Shown here in pieces: positions 11,663-23,900 of a stretch of 64,000 bases of DNA. This stretch comes from Endomychus coccineus (taxonomy: Eukaryota > Arthropoda > Insecta > Coleoptera > Endomychidae). The stretch is taken from assembly GCA_958510875.1 (NCBI GenBank), contig OY294070.1:16483631-16547630 (forward strand), read 5' to 3'. Below the pieces are notes generated by a model, which was not told the DNA's origin, searched no databases, and saw only the letters and a list, made by a program, of their open reading frames with translations. Every line of letters begins with the position of its first letter. Positions within the stretch are counted from its first letter, which is position 1. The position numbers and the translations under genes were made by a program.

Positions 11663-14204
11663 TTTTTTTTAATTTGAAGATTTAATCACGTCCCCATAAG
11701 CTTTCATGTTAAAATGTTGTATTTTTGACTCGATATATTTAAAAAACGGTGTAGTGAAACCCTCTAAAAAAATTAGACGTATTCTTATATTTTATTTTCA
11801 ACGGTCTGTAAAAATTTTAAACAATTTTATCATAAAAAACTTACTACCGAACCTTAAATCCTTAAATAATAGAAAAAAAATGGTACCAATTGAAGGATGG
11901 GGTAGACAATGGTTTGGGTGGGAGTTAATTTACAAAATTGTTAAGAAGTGGTGAATTATAAATATAGATTTGGCCATTTAATATTATGTTACTATTGTTT
12001 TTTGAATGTTCTTAAATGACTATGGTTTCTTGAGAATATTGAGTGCATGTCCTTTTTCTTGAATATGTAAAATATCGGGTTTAAGGGTGAAATATTGATT
12101 CGTATAATTAGAGACCTATGTTTTGAGCCTCTAACTTCTCAAATGTTCATTGAACTTTATACTGAAACTACGTCCAGTTTGTCCAATGTAGAAGGTATTA
12201 CAGTCAACATACTTCAGCCTGTAAACTCCAGATTTCTTCAATCTATATTTTTTTAGATTTTGAATTATCAATATGTGAGTATAGTAATTGTTGTTTTAAG
12301 GTGACGTTTTATTCAGGCGATATTTTACATATTCAAGAAATATTCTAGAATCCATAGAAATTTTAAAATATTCAAATAATACATAGTAACATAATATTAA
12401 TTTTATTTATTATTTATTAATTTTAGATTTATTATCAGCTGGTTATTCCAAGCTTTGAGAATGCCACCATTTTTTTTAAATCAAGTGTTACAAATTTTGT
12501 GTGAATTAAAGTTTAATTCTCCAAATTCCGGAAAAAAATTATCCCAAAACAGTCAAGTGGCATAGCTATAGGGGGGCTTGTTTCCCTTTTCACAACCCTA
12601 TTTTCTATACCACTGCATATTTTTCCAAAAGTTGTTCAATTTAGAAAAAGAAGTATTTTTGCAATACTTTGATTAAAGGCAGATATTTTGAATATTTTTA
12701 CAGATCCAGAGTGGGGGGTTCAAATGTGGTAAATAAACGTGATATAAAATAAAACTCACAAATTGTAACAACAAAAACTGTTTAAAATAATAGCCATTTT
12801 ACTTTAATAGGTGGCTATTATATTTAACTGAAAATTGAAAATTCGGGCCATTTTTCAATAATGTCCACTGGCGTAGGAAATGAGGTGGAATAGGGAAGCA
12901 ACCCCCTGTAAATACGTCACTGGACAATTTCCTTGTACTGTCGACTGGTGAATTTTGGCAGATTACAACTGGGACACCATAACGAAAAAAAATTATCCAA
13001 CCAAAACGTTCATTAATAGTATTATCTATTACTTCAGGGTGGTACTTCCTTTTAAAATGCATCTCACAGATATCCATTACAAAATAATAAAGCACAGTTT
13101 TTCTATATTTTTATCAAGTTATTGCAAACTCTCAAGTACAGTATAATATAGTCAATTTTTAATAAATAATAAGATAGTCCGTTTTCAATAAGTATTCACC
13201 AATCCGCTTTTTTTAATAATCTCCCCATATTTATAAATAATTAAACTGTGCTTTATTTCATTATTTGAAGCATGTTTTGCTTTAATTTCTACTTCAAATC
13301 AAATATCTATTTTATATACAACAAGTTCAAACCTTCAATATTGTTTACGAAATTTGTTAAACAATAGAAATATAAATGTTTGAAAAAAGAAACTCATTCA
13401 TATTTTTAGAAGTACATTGAAAGAATGAAAATTTAAAATCAACAATTTATCGATGTTTTTATTTTTATAAACATTTTTATTTGACTGTATTCATATTGAA
13501 TAGTAAAATGTGATAAATGATTGTATAATATATTTATCAGTCTGAAATAATTTAACATGAGGCATATCAGCCAGAATAAGCAATATAAATAGATTTTATC
13601 AACTATTGATTGTATCTGAATCCATATATATTTATAAAAATTATTATTGGCTTATATTTGGTGTTTAAATCTGCTCAATCAAGTAATGCAGGGTTTCATT
13701 CATATTTTATGAAAGAATCTCATCTTGTTACTAGATTGTTTTAATACAAACTGAGATTTTGTAAATAGCAATAACTTATTTAATTATTTATTTTTAAGAC
13801 AATTCCAGGCATTTTGTTTTGAACAATGTATAAACAAAAAATAATTTGAAGAATAATTAGTACAATTTATTGGTTGATAATTTTTACCTGACATTTTCAA
13901 GACTGTTAATATATTATAAGATTCATCCAAATTATGGAAGGGTTGGTAATCCCTTTCTAGATCTCTATAGATGTATTAATTTAATTTTAATCTAATTTAA
14001 AAATATTTTATTGTGTATATAAGATTTAAAAAAAGGTGTAAGATTGAGTAAATTTAAAGAAAATTATTTTATCTGTTGTCAAATGAAATTTTATTTTTAG
14101 ATGAAGTAAGTAATTTTGTAAATATTTAGATTGTATATATATTTAAAAAAAACTGTAATTTAATTATTGCCAATTTATTCTCCCGCCCTCTGTATATAAT
14201 GATG

Positions 14205-14520
14205 TACTGGATATTTCAGTAAAATATCAATAAAAAGATGGTAAAAATTGAGCATTCGTTTTAATTCAATAAAAATTTTTGGATATTCAAAATTTATGGC
14301 ATGTTAACGTACTAGTCCTATTTTACAAATGGCTACAAAATTGTAAAAATTTTGAAACTAAATCTGGATATTTCAGTAAAATATCAATAAAAAGTTGGTA
14401 AAAATTGAGCATTCGTTTTAATTCAATAAAAATTTTTGGGTATTTAAAATTTATGGCATGTTAACGTATTAGTCCTATTTTACAAATGGCTACAAAATTG
14501 TAAAAACTTTGGAACTAAAT
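14205..14520. repeat. Tandem duplication, two ~158-bp units
   Basis: Both units begin CTGGATATTTCAGTAAAATA and contain AATAAAAA, so a candidate poly(A) signal is duplicated. They are nearly identical. Confidence 0.85.
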
Positions 14521-14530
14521 CTGAACCTGT

Positions 14531-15533
14531 AATGAATTTGTACAAAAGTTGACACACTTTTGAATGGGCCAAAAATTGAAATGTTCTGTTTCCTTAAAAA
14601 TAATGAAGTACGGAAACGATGAATACCGACTGCCCCTGTAAACAATTTCCTGGCAACAACCATAATAGAACAAGATTCTCTTAGTGGAACCGTTGTAAGT
14701 GTAAATTTAGTCAATTATTTTCAAATTGGATAAAACATATTCTGTAATTTCTAAAAAAATTAAGTTGATAATTCAAGACCATTATTTTATCAATTCTATT
14801 GGATACAGTGGAAAATAATGAATATAAAAACTCCCCTTGAAAAGCAATGATTACGGGAAGTTTTCCGGAAACCTATGGTCAAAGATAAGGCATGATTCGA
14901 AAATCAAGTGGAAGTCTTGATCAGTTTTAAATAAAATAATAACACCGACACATGGTGCATGGTTACACACAGTTCTCGAAATTTTAGAAATAATGTCTTA
15001 TTTCACTGAGCTTAATTGAAATTACATATTGTTAGGAAATGTTCAAACACATCTATTAGAAGACAGGTATTTTACATTATGGGGTGCAACTAAGTACTCA
15101 GTTCACGTCTGGCAACCCCGTTTGAACAGGAAGTCCTTATATATATATAGTCCTAAAGAACAAATACAAATTTTGTTTTACTGTCTGTGTTGCAGCATTG
15201 TACCCTAACGCTAACGTACTATAGATGGTATCGGACGTGTAACGTTTAACAAGTTTAATTCAATTCAAATGTAGACATTAAAACTGACTTGATAATGATT
15301 GGAAGATCGGAATGTACGTCAGGGTTTGATGAATGAAAATAAAATACTTTATCAAACTGATTGATCGTTTATTTTGAATTAGTTTTTGAATGTACGATAT
15401 TATCTTAATTTCTGATTTACATTTTCTTTTCTGTACGAGTATTTCAAAAACATTGTCTTCATTTCATGCTGACTGCCACACGTTAACAAACTACTAATGA
15501 AGATTCCAAGTTTCCGGGTCCGGATATAATCTA
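14531..15533. other. Intergenic, nothing recognised
   Basis: AT-rich sequence without a supported gene or a clear repeat structure. Confidence 0.5.
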
Positions 15534-16235
15534 AGAAGGCAAGGTGAAAAGTTCCTGAAAAATAAAACAGATGGCGCCACAATCGAAAATCCCATGTGAC
15601 ATTTGTGATGTACCATCTTTAACTAGAACGCATTAAAATTTTCAGACTGATATGTCATTGGGTTCTGTTTTGACACCCATCGAAAGCAAGAAACCTTGAA
15701 GATTTTAGTAAACATGGAAAAAGTGATTTTCGCTTGGAAAAAACATTACGCAAACCAAAGCATCGCTTGTTAAATATTATGGGGACTCTTCACCATCGAA
15801 AAGCCCAAAACGATCACCGGCGTACATTATGCAGAGCTATTGGATCGATTCGACGCAGTGTTGAAGCGAAAGCGGCCATATTTGGCATATAAACAGTGCT
15901 CTTCCACCAGGACAAAGCACCGGCGCATAGGTCCGCAGTCTTAAATTCCATGAATTGCACTGTCATCCACCATATTCTCCAGATTTGACCCCGTGCGGTT
16001 TTTATCTATTTCCAAACTTGAAGAAATGGCTCGGAGGAAAGAAATTTGGCTCCAATGATGAAGTCATCGGCCTATTTCAAAGGATTGCCGAAATCGTATT
16101 ATTTGGAAGGAATCGAAAAATTAGAAAAACGTTGGACGAAGTGTATTGGGCAACAAGGAGATTATGATAAAATGAGTTTTGACCAAATAAATTATTTCTT
16201 ATTTAATTTTTCAGGGACTTTTCATCTTGCCCCCG
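15534..16235 (+). mobile_element. mariner copy 3, internally deleted
   Basis: It has TA-flanked ends matching copy 2 (left AAGGTGAAAAGTTCCTG, right CAGGGACTTTTCATCTTG). The N-terminal HTH segment is fused to a C-terminal block with PPYSPDLTPCGFYLFP. The DETWIHH region is deleted. Confidence 0.8.
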
Positions 16236-16710
16236 TAGTATTGTAGATTCCAAGACAATTGACAGAATACATCTTAAAAACGCGAGTCAACCTCTTCAGA
16301 AATTTAAACCTTGATAAATATGGGCAATTAATAAATGGAGACAATAGAAAGGAAAATATATCATGTTGTTATTTTCTTCTGGTACAACACAAGATCATAA
16401 CCTACCAAGTTTCTAGCTTCTAACTAAATTTACACCTAAACTTCATCAAGTCTGATAAGTAATTTCCAGCCTACCTTGTTGTCATCTGCAAAGTTTGGCG
16501 GTACAATCGCGTTGCTGCCACCTGGAATTGAAGATCAACAAATGAGATCATCTCAAGAAGCTTCCAACTTGATCAAAATCGTTTCATTCCATTGTCTTGC
16601 AGAATTTATATTATAATCTCTTTTACCTAAACGCTTGTTTATCAAAAAATCAAGATTCCAAATCTTTGGAAAATAAAACCTAAAAGTAACTGTGGATACA
16701 GTATAACACT
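16236..16710. other. Intergenic, nothing recognised
   Basis: No coding or repeat structure could be supported here. Confidence 0.4.
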
Positions 16711-16884
16711 AATAAGTACGAAATAATCAACCTTATCCACTAAAAATACTATTCAAGTACTAAGGACGTCTTAGCTACCAAGTAGCCATTATCTGATGAT
16801 GGCTACCTGGTAGCTGAAACGTCCTCAGTACTTAAACAGTATTCTTAGTGGATAAGGGTGATTATTTCGTACTTATTATCGCTT
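16711..16884. repeat. Near-perfect palindrome (~85-bp arms)
   Basis: The left arm (16711-16796) and right arm (16797-16884) are inverted copies with few mismatches. The ends are AATAAGTACGAAATAATCA and its complement. The structure would fold into one long hairpin and holds the hammerhead-like core listed separately. Confidence 0.85.
16755..16833 (+). ncRNA. Hammerhead-ribozyme-like core (degenerate)
   Basis: Strand order fits a type III hammerhead. GGACGU (16764-16769) is followed by C at 16770 as the cleavage position, then a closed stem I hairpin, CUGAUGA (16793-16799), a stem II hairpin GCUAC..GUAGC, and GAA (816-818 of this kb). Then A-CGUCC (16819-16824) pairs perfectly with GGACGU. 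Stem III extends another seven or more pairs outward. Against it, the closing pairs of stems I and II are non-canonical (U-U, and an extra U with a G-U). Penelope-like elements are known to carry such ribozymes. Activity is uncertain. Confidence 0.35.
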
Positions 16885-17110
16885 TTCTATCTTCAAGATT
16901 TATACAAAATCATTTTGTAATCCAGTATTGCTCCTCATTGAAGTTGACGCTGGTTTAACGAGTTCTTTATTGAAATACAATTACAAAGAACAAAACCTTT
17001 GGAATTTAAACACTGACTGACTGAACTATGGTTCAGAAGAACAAACATTTAATAAAATCAATAAATAGTTCTATTCAGTTATATCTTCAATTACAATAAA
17101 ATATCGACCA

Positions 17111-17926
17111 TTATTCATTTATAATAGCTTCAGTTTTAATCTTAACTTCTCCCATAGGTTCCGTTTTTAATCTCTTACGTTTATTCAAAATTTTCTTCGG
17201 TATTCGCCTACTTTGCTTAGACTTTTTACTGGTTACAAAACGTTCGTCACTAGATCCGCCACTTCGTTTAGACGTTTTATTGATTACGACACGTTCGTCA
17301 CCAGACCCCCCACTTCCATTACATGTTTTACTGGTTACGACACGTTCGTTGTCAGACCCCCCACTTTGTTTAGACGATTTACTGGTTGCGACACGTTCGT
17401 CACCAGACCCCCCTCTTTGTTTAGACTCTTTACTGGTTACGACACGTTCGTCACCAGATCCGATGGAATTTTTATGATCTTTTTGTACTGAATTATTGGT
17501 TTCACCACCCGAATCAGGTTCCAAAACGGTATCAATTTGATGTTCAAAATCAGAACCGGCACCGGTTCCTCTGGTCGTTTCCCGTTTGCCACAACCGGCA
17601 ACATGTTCATCCAGCAACTTTTCAGTTGAAAACGATTCGAAGCAATATGAACACGAATAAACATCGTCATTCGTTGCTGTTGTATTTCGTTTGCTGCAAG
17701 TCGCGATATGTTTGTCTCGTAATTTTTTACTAGGCGTTATTTGTTTACACGTTTCACATTCGTAATATCTCGGGTCGGAATGGGCACGTTCGTGGTGCAA
17801 CAGGTACCATTTGTGAGAGAAACGTTTTTTGCAACGATTGCATTCGTGTTTCCATTGTTTTGGATCCGTGTGACGCATGTGCTTGTGCCCTCTTAGACCT
17901 TCACGCGTTTTATAACATTTCGAACA
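17111..17926 (-). CDS. Copy A exon 6: zinc fingers and 17-residue repeats
   Basis: The acceptor is TTTTTTCAG|TGTTCG at 17927. The exon completes a finger begun in exon 5 (FKCSQC|C.. with HKHMRH). It adds HECNRCKKRF...HERAH, YECETC...HIATC and YSCSYC...HVAGC, then five 17-residue units of the type GGSGDERVVTSK, and a basic tail with KKILNKRKRLKTE. It ends in TGA or equivalent at 17111. Confidence 0.8.
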   Translation of the reverse strand, partial: CSKCYKTREGLRGHKHMRHTDPKQWKHECNRCKKRFSHKWYLLHHERAHSDPRYYECETCKQITPSKKLRDKHIATCSKRNTTATNDDVYSCSYCFESFSTEKLLDEHVAGCGKRETTRGTGAGSDFEHQIDTVLEPDSGGETNNSVQKDHKNSIGSGDERVVTSKESKQRGGSGDERVATSKSSKQSGGSDNERVVTSKTCNGSGGSGDERVVINKTSKRSGGSSDERFVTSKKSKQSRRIPKKILNKRKRLKTEPMGEVKIKTEAIINE

Positions 17927-20900
17927 CTGAAAAAAAAAAGAATTTTAAAACGACAGACAAAGCTGATTACACTATGTAACCTCTGCCTAACCTTTTCGAT
18001 GTTTGCGTTCGATTCTACATCAATTTCGAATAAATAAAAGCCACTATAAAAGATAAAGTTTGCTTTTGCGCTCAAGGTGAATTTTTTTCCAAAAGTAAAA
18101 CTTCGCTGTGAATATCCTGGAATAACTTTTTATAAACTTGACTCCGCTCCAGTCTATGATATATCAAATTATTCGCAATTATGTGGAGAAGTGAGATAAA
18201 TAGTTAAAAGTTGCATATGTAAGACTGTTTGGCTGCTATTTGCAGAAAACTAAAAAAAAACGCTCACTTTTCATCAAATTTGACGTAAAAATCACCAAAT
18301 AAAAAATCGTAGAGTCAAATACCGTTTTTTCGCGATTTGCATCTGTTTTGTGAAAATTCTCACATATTTAACCCATCAAGGCCCAGGCAAAACGCAGCCT
18401 AATTACAGGCAAACTAACTACGCAGTTCATAGCATAAGTGAAAAAAAATTACCCGTTTTTTTCAGGCCGAAATAATTGTTTGAATGATTGTTAAAAAATC
18501 ATCGGAATTCTTTTGATTTGAGGGTGCCGATCGACTTAGAAGGCCAAATTACTGCGAGATATGGACTTATCCTCGCATTTTGCACAATTGTTTATTGTTA
18601 AAAAGTTAATAAACAATTCAGCTGAAATGTCCGTTAGATCCATGCTCAGACCCGTGTCTTTATGTTTAGCCAAATTGATTGTTTAAACAATTGTTATAAA
18701 TCAACAAAATTTCGTCTATTTGACTAAGCGAACAAAATTACTATGACCTACGGACATTTTGTAGCAGCAATTGTATATTGTTAAAACGTTCATTAATGAT
18801 TGTTTATTGTTTAAACAATTAATTTGGCCAAACAAAAAAAAAACGGGTAATTTTTTTTTACTTATGCTATAAACTGCGTAGTTAGTTTGCCTGTAATTAG
18901 GCTGCGCTTTGCCTGAGCCTTGATGGGTTAAATATGTGAGAATTTTCACGAAACTTAATCGGTTAAAGCGCTATAACTTAAAAAAAAAGTCCATATATAC
19001 TTCGGAATGGTATCAATCTCTTCGCAATGAGTCACTCTACGGATACAAATCGCGAAAAAACGATATTTGGATCTGAATTTGGCTCTACGATTTTATATTT
19101 GGCGATTTTTACGTCAAATTTGATGAAAATTTAGCGTTTTTTTTTTACTTTTCTGCAAATAGCAGCCAAACATATGCAACTTTTAACTATTTATCTCACA
19201 ATTATGAATAATTTTATACCGGGATATCAAAAATTATCTTGGTCAAGGGTGATTGTGGAATCTAAAACGTGTGTCTTACTTTACGTTTGAAATAATTATG
19301 ACACTGTCACACTGACATCATCAATAACCTACAAATTTCATACCTATTCATTTCAGTTGTAAAACAATAATGAACTACAAATTAAAAATTATCTTCGTCA
19401 AGAGTGGTTGTGGAATGTAAAACGAAATGTTAACTTTGAACCTTTTACAAGGTCGCAATAGCCACAAACGGGGTCGAAAACTGTTTTAAATTGGATAATT
19501 TTCGATAAATTGAATGACGTTCACGTGAAGAGCGCGTAGCTCGCGAGTTAAAAAAGTGCAAATCTTCGGAGCATAGAACGTCTTTACGAGGACTTTTCGC
19601 ATGCGGTTTTCGCTCCAGGTCGTTAGTTTATGAACGGGGCCAACTAAATAGCATAGTCTCGGGCCCCAAAATGTCGATTAAATTGGAAAATTTAATTACA
19701 ATAGAAACAGGTACTCTCAGGTCTCAGCTACGCGCGTCTAACGAGCGACGTACCAAAGAGAATTTTCTAGCTACTAAAATATACCCAAAAGCGGTTAAAA
19801 GCTAGCGACCTATAGCCGAAAACACTTTATTACAACTGGCGTCAGCCGCACGGGGCAAAAACGGCCCCGAATTAACAAGATCGAGGTAAAAAGTATAAAC
19901 TCTAACTGACGCGTAGCGAGCTTCTCGAGGGAAACGTCAAAATGATTACGTTCGTAGCTAATCACATAGGACGTCTGGCGTTCATGCAATTGTGTTTTTA
20001 TACAATTCGAACCTTCTAATTTCGATAGACCACGTGAAAATCCCGGAGTCTAAAGCGCTAGAGACTTCTGAGTGTTATAACATTCGTATAAAATTGCGAA
20101 ATTTCTCACTTTTAAAAACTTCAAATGAATTAATTTGATAACGTAAAGTAAGACACACGTTTTAGATTCCACAACCACCCTTGACCAAGATAGTTTTTGA
20201 TATCCCGGTATATCATACACTGGTGCTGAGTCAAGTTTATAACCAGTTATTCCAGGATATTCACAGCGAAGTTTTACTTTTGGAAAAAATTCGCCCTGAG
20301 CGCAAAAGCAAACTTTTTAACTTCTAAGGTGGCTTTTAATTATTCGAAATGGATGGAAACATCGAAAAGGTTAGGCTGAAAAGTGTGTTACATAGTGTTA
20401 TTTCCCTCACTACGAGGGCAAGGTGAAAAGTTCCTGAAAAATTAAACAAGAAAATGATTTATTTGGATAAAACTTTTTTCTAGTGACCACCCTCTTTCAT
20501 AACTCACAAGCGGCCACTGTGCATTGGGTTAAATACTTAGAATTACTCTACCAATTTCATAATGAACTTAAAATAGTTTTATTTTATAAAGCTTTTTATC
20601 TAATTTTCTCAACAAAATATTGTTTTTGGGTCCATAGTAGATCATACACCTTTCATAATGAGAATCAATCGTCCAATCTGATCATGGAAAAAAATTACAT
20701 TATTGAGATTTTAAATTTGTAACTTTCATGACATGTTTGCACGATTTTTTCAAACTTTTTCGAAATTTTTTTCACAGTTTTATAATTTTAAACATTAGTA
20801 ACATGTTAAAAATTATTTTATAAACTGAATTTGAAGATAATAATAATAAAGTAAGCCCTGCAAACACTATATATTAAAAAAAATTAATAACTCAAAAACA

Positions 20901-23900
20901 CTCGAGTTATAATTTCGACGAAAAAATTCAAAATGAATTTTTTTTTCGGTTGTTCTATTTTAAATAACAAAGCTGATATCCAGCCGGTAACTGGATGTCA
21001 AGTTAATTTTGAAAAAACAAAAATTCAAATCGATATTTGTTTCAAGTCTGGAGATACGTTTTGGGGATAGGTCTAAAACGAACAGCCTGTATACTTGTTA
21101 AAAATATTTTGTATCACACTAAATGATCAATATGAACGTCAGTTCAATGACGTTATTATTCAAATTGGTCCTTCGAGCGATGTCAAATTTACAGATGAAA
21201 TATAAATACTTATGTTGTGCACACTTACCTGGGAACACTTGAAGTTCCTCTTAATCGCATGAATGAGCACATGTTTCGTCATGAGGTAACGATGGGCGAA
21301 TAGCTTGCCACATATGCTGCATTGGTAATTCAACGGTCTCGTGTCGTGTTTGTCAATGATGTGCTTGCGTAGACGTTTATAGCCGACGACGATGCCGCAT
21401 AATTCGCACAACGCGTCCTCCGGTACTTCCTGTTTCCGTCTGCACAGTTTCTCTCTACAGTGTTCGATTAGCTCGAGGCTATCCTCGAACGGGGCCATAC
21501 AATAAACGCACATCAGGTCGTTTCCTCTCGGCGCCATATGGACCTGCTTGATTCGGAAGGTGTTGTTGATGTTGACATATCTGGTCATCAGTTTCATGTC
21601 GACGGGATACGTTATTTCGGGGTCATGGACGTCCAACAACGGTATACTTTCAGTTTCTGGAAGGAAAACATTCAGGTTCTGACTCTTTTTACATATTGAA
21701 ATTAATCGATAAAGCATGTTTTTATAAATGATATATTTTTAAGTTACGTTACGTAATAAATAATCGAAAAGATGCATTTTAAATATTTCCCTTTGCCCCT
21801 ATCAAGACATGTGCGCCTGAAGTAACACCAGTTTTCTGCAGTTGTTCATACAAACTTGGTGTGTCCTTCCAGCTGGAAGGCAGCTACAGTTCAAACAATT
21901 CTAAAAAAAATTCCTAGGCACTATTATCTGTGATTTCTAATGTGATTGAGGAAGCAATCAACATCGAGCTTATCCAATACCTAGAGCTCCAAAATCGTGA
22001 ATGAGAGGCAACATGGATTTCGTCAGCAGATATCAAAAGGAGACCTGCTTGCCTACGCAACAAATGTATGGCAGAAATCTATTGAAGAACATGGGGAATC
22101 TCCAGCTGTAGCATTGGATATCTACAAAGCATTTGACCGAGTCTGGTACCAAAGTCTTCATGGAAAACTTCCGTCAACCTCAACTTTGTGGCTTACTATT
22201 AAGTTTGCTCTCAGATAGATCACTTCATGCGGTGGTTGACTGAGTAACCTCCGACACAATGACTATCACCGCAGGGGACAGGGATCAGTCTTGGTACCAA
22301 CTTTGTTTCTGCTTCATATCAACGAGCTGCTGCAAATGACCACCTGCTCCATCTACAGCTTTGTAGATGATAGTACACTTCATACCACTTTCTCATATAG
22401 AGTTCCTATACCATCCAATGAACGACACAGAGAAGCTTGACGCAATTAATGGAGATCTGGCAATGATCTGAGTAAAGAAAGTATAATGATGAGGTTCTTC
22501 TCTACTACTTTTATCCCTCAGTTCATGCTCGAATGCCTATCTCCTCTCCCAACATTCTACAGCTGGCTCGCACGATGTTCTTGGAACATTATAGGTTTCC
22601 CTCTCGTGTAGTCAAAGTATAGAAGAAAAAAACGCGTGGTAAAAACTTTTTCTTTGAAGAGGAAATTACAAGAGTTTCGGGATTTGCTAAACTAGCCTGC
22701 ATTAGTACTATGTACTCTTCAAATTCATTCGACAACAACGTGTGGTTACCTAATTTGGAAAGAAGAGTATTCAATTTTGTCCAAAAACAAACCTCTACGT
22801 CGCATAGAACATAGCTTGCTATGGGTAGAAAATGTTCGCAAAAGATGTTTTCTGTACGATAAACAGTTCCGGAGATATTTGCAAAAACCGAAATTTTTGT
22901 TTTAATTTCAACACCCGTATCTCAAAAACTAAGCGTCTGCATATATGTTAATAGGAACTTTTTTCCTCAAAATCAAATTTTCTATCGACTGTTGAAAATA
23001 TAGTGTAGTACCAAAAAACGCCACGTAGGGGAAACATAAAAGGCGTCACGTAAGAGTATCATCTTGATCTAGAGTATTCTGTGACAAGCAGAAGCACCAT
23101 ATCTACCGTGACAGTTACTTGCAAACACAATTTTATACGAAAGTTTTAACGTTCAGATCTCGATAACGCTTCCGGCTCCGGGATTTTCACGTGGCCTATC
23201 GAAATTAGAAGGTTCGAATTGTATAAAAACACAATTGCATGAACGACAGACGTCTTATGTAATTAGCTACGAACGCAAACATTTTGACATATGCCTCCAG
23301 GAGCTCGCTGCACGGAGTTTATACATTTTAACTCTATTTTGTTAATTTGGGGCCGTTTCGAACCCCGTGCGGCCGGCGCCAGTTGTAATAAAGTATTTTG
23401 GGCTATGGGCCGCTAGCTTTTACCTGCTTTCGGTATATTTAAGTAGCTAGAAAATTCCCTTTCGTACGTGCCACGTCAGTTGCTAGTAGGTGACAGCTGA
23501 GAATACCTAAAACTGTTTTAATTAAATTTTCCTATTTAATCGACATTTTGGGGCCCGAGACTATGCTATTTAGTTGGCCCCGTTCATAAACTAACGACAT
23601 GGAGCGAAAAGTCTTCGTTAAGACGTTCTATGTACCGTAAATTTGCACTTTTTCTAACTCGCGAGCTACGCGCTTCTCACGTGAACGTCATTCGATTTAT
23701 CGAAAATTAACCAATTCAAAACAGTTTTCGTCCCAGTTTGGGGCTATCACGACCTTTTAAAAGGTTCAAAGTTAACATTTCGAAACATTTCGACAATTTT
23801 AAGCTCGGCCGAGCTACATGGTAGGCGGAATGGTGGGTGTCAGGATATTTCGTTACAGTATTTGTTTTTTGTTTTTTTAGATTTCCGTTACGGAAATCTA

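Larger units (their letters stand above)
10563..14530 (+). other. Probable long Mnt 3' UTR / AT-rich flank
   Basis: No credible coding exon is seen; short frames here lack splice context and homology. AATAAA-type signals occur at about 14229 and 14388. A decayed palindromic MITE may span 12550-12930, with inverted words GTGGCATAGCTATAGGGGGG and CCCCCTGTAAATACGTCACT. UTR status is an inference from position. Confidence 0.4.

Noticed and set aside
17213..17491. Plus-strand 92-codon repeat frame
   Set aside because: It is the antisense image of the 51-bp repeats in copy A exon 6.
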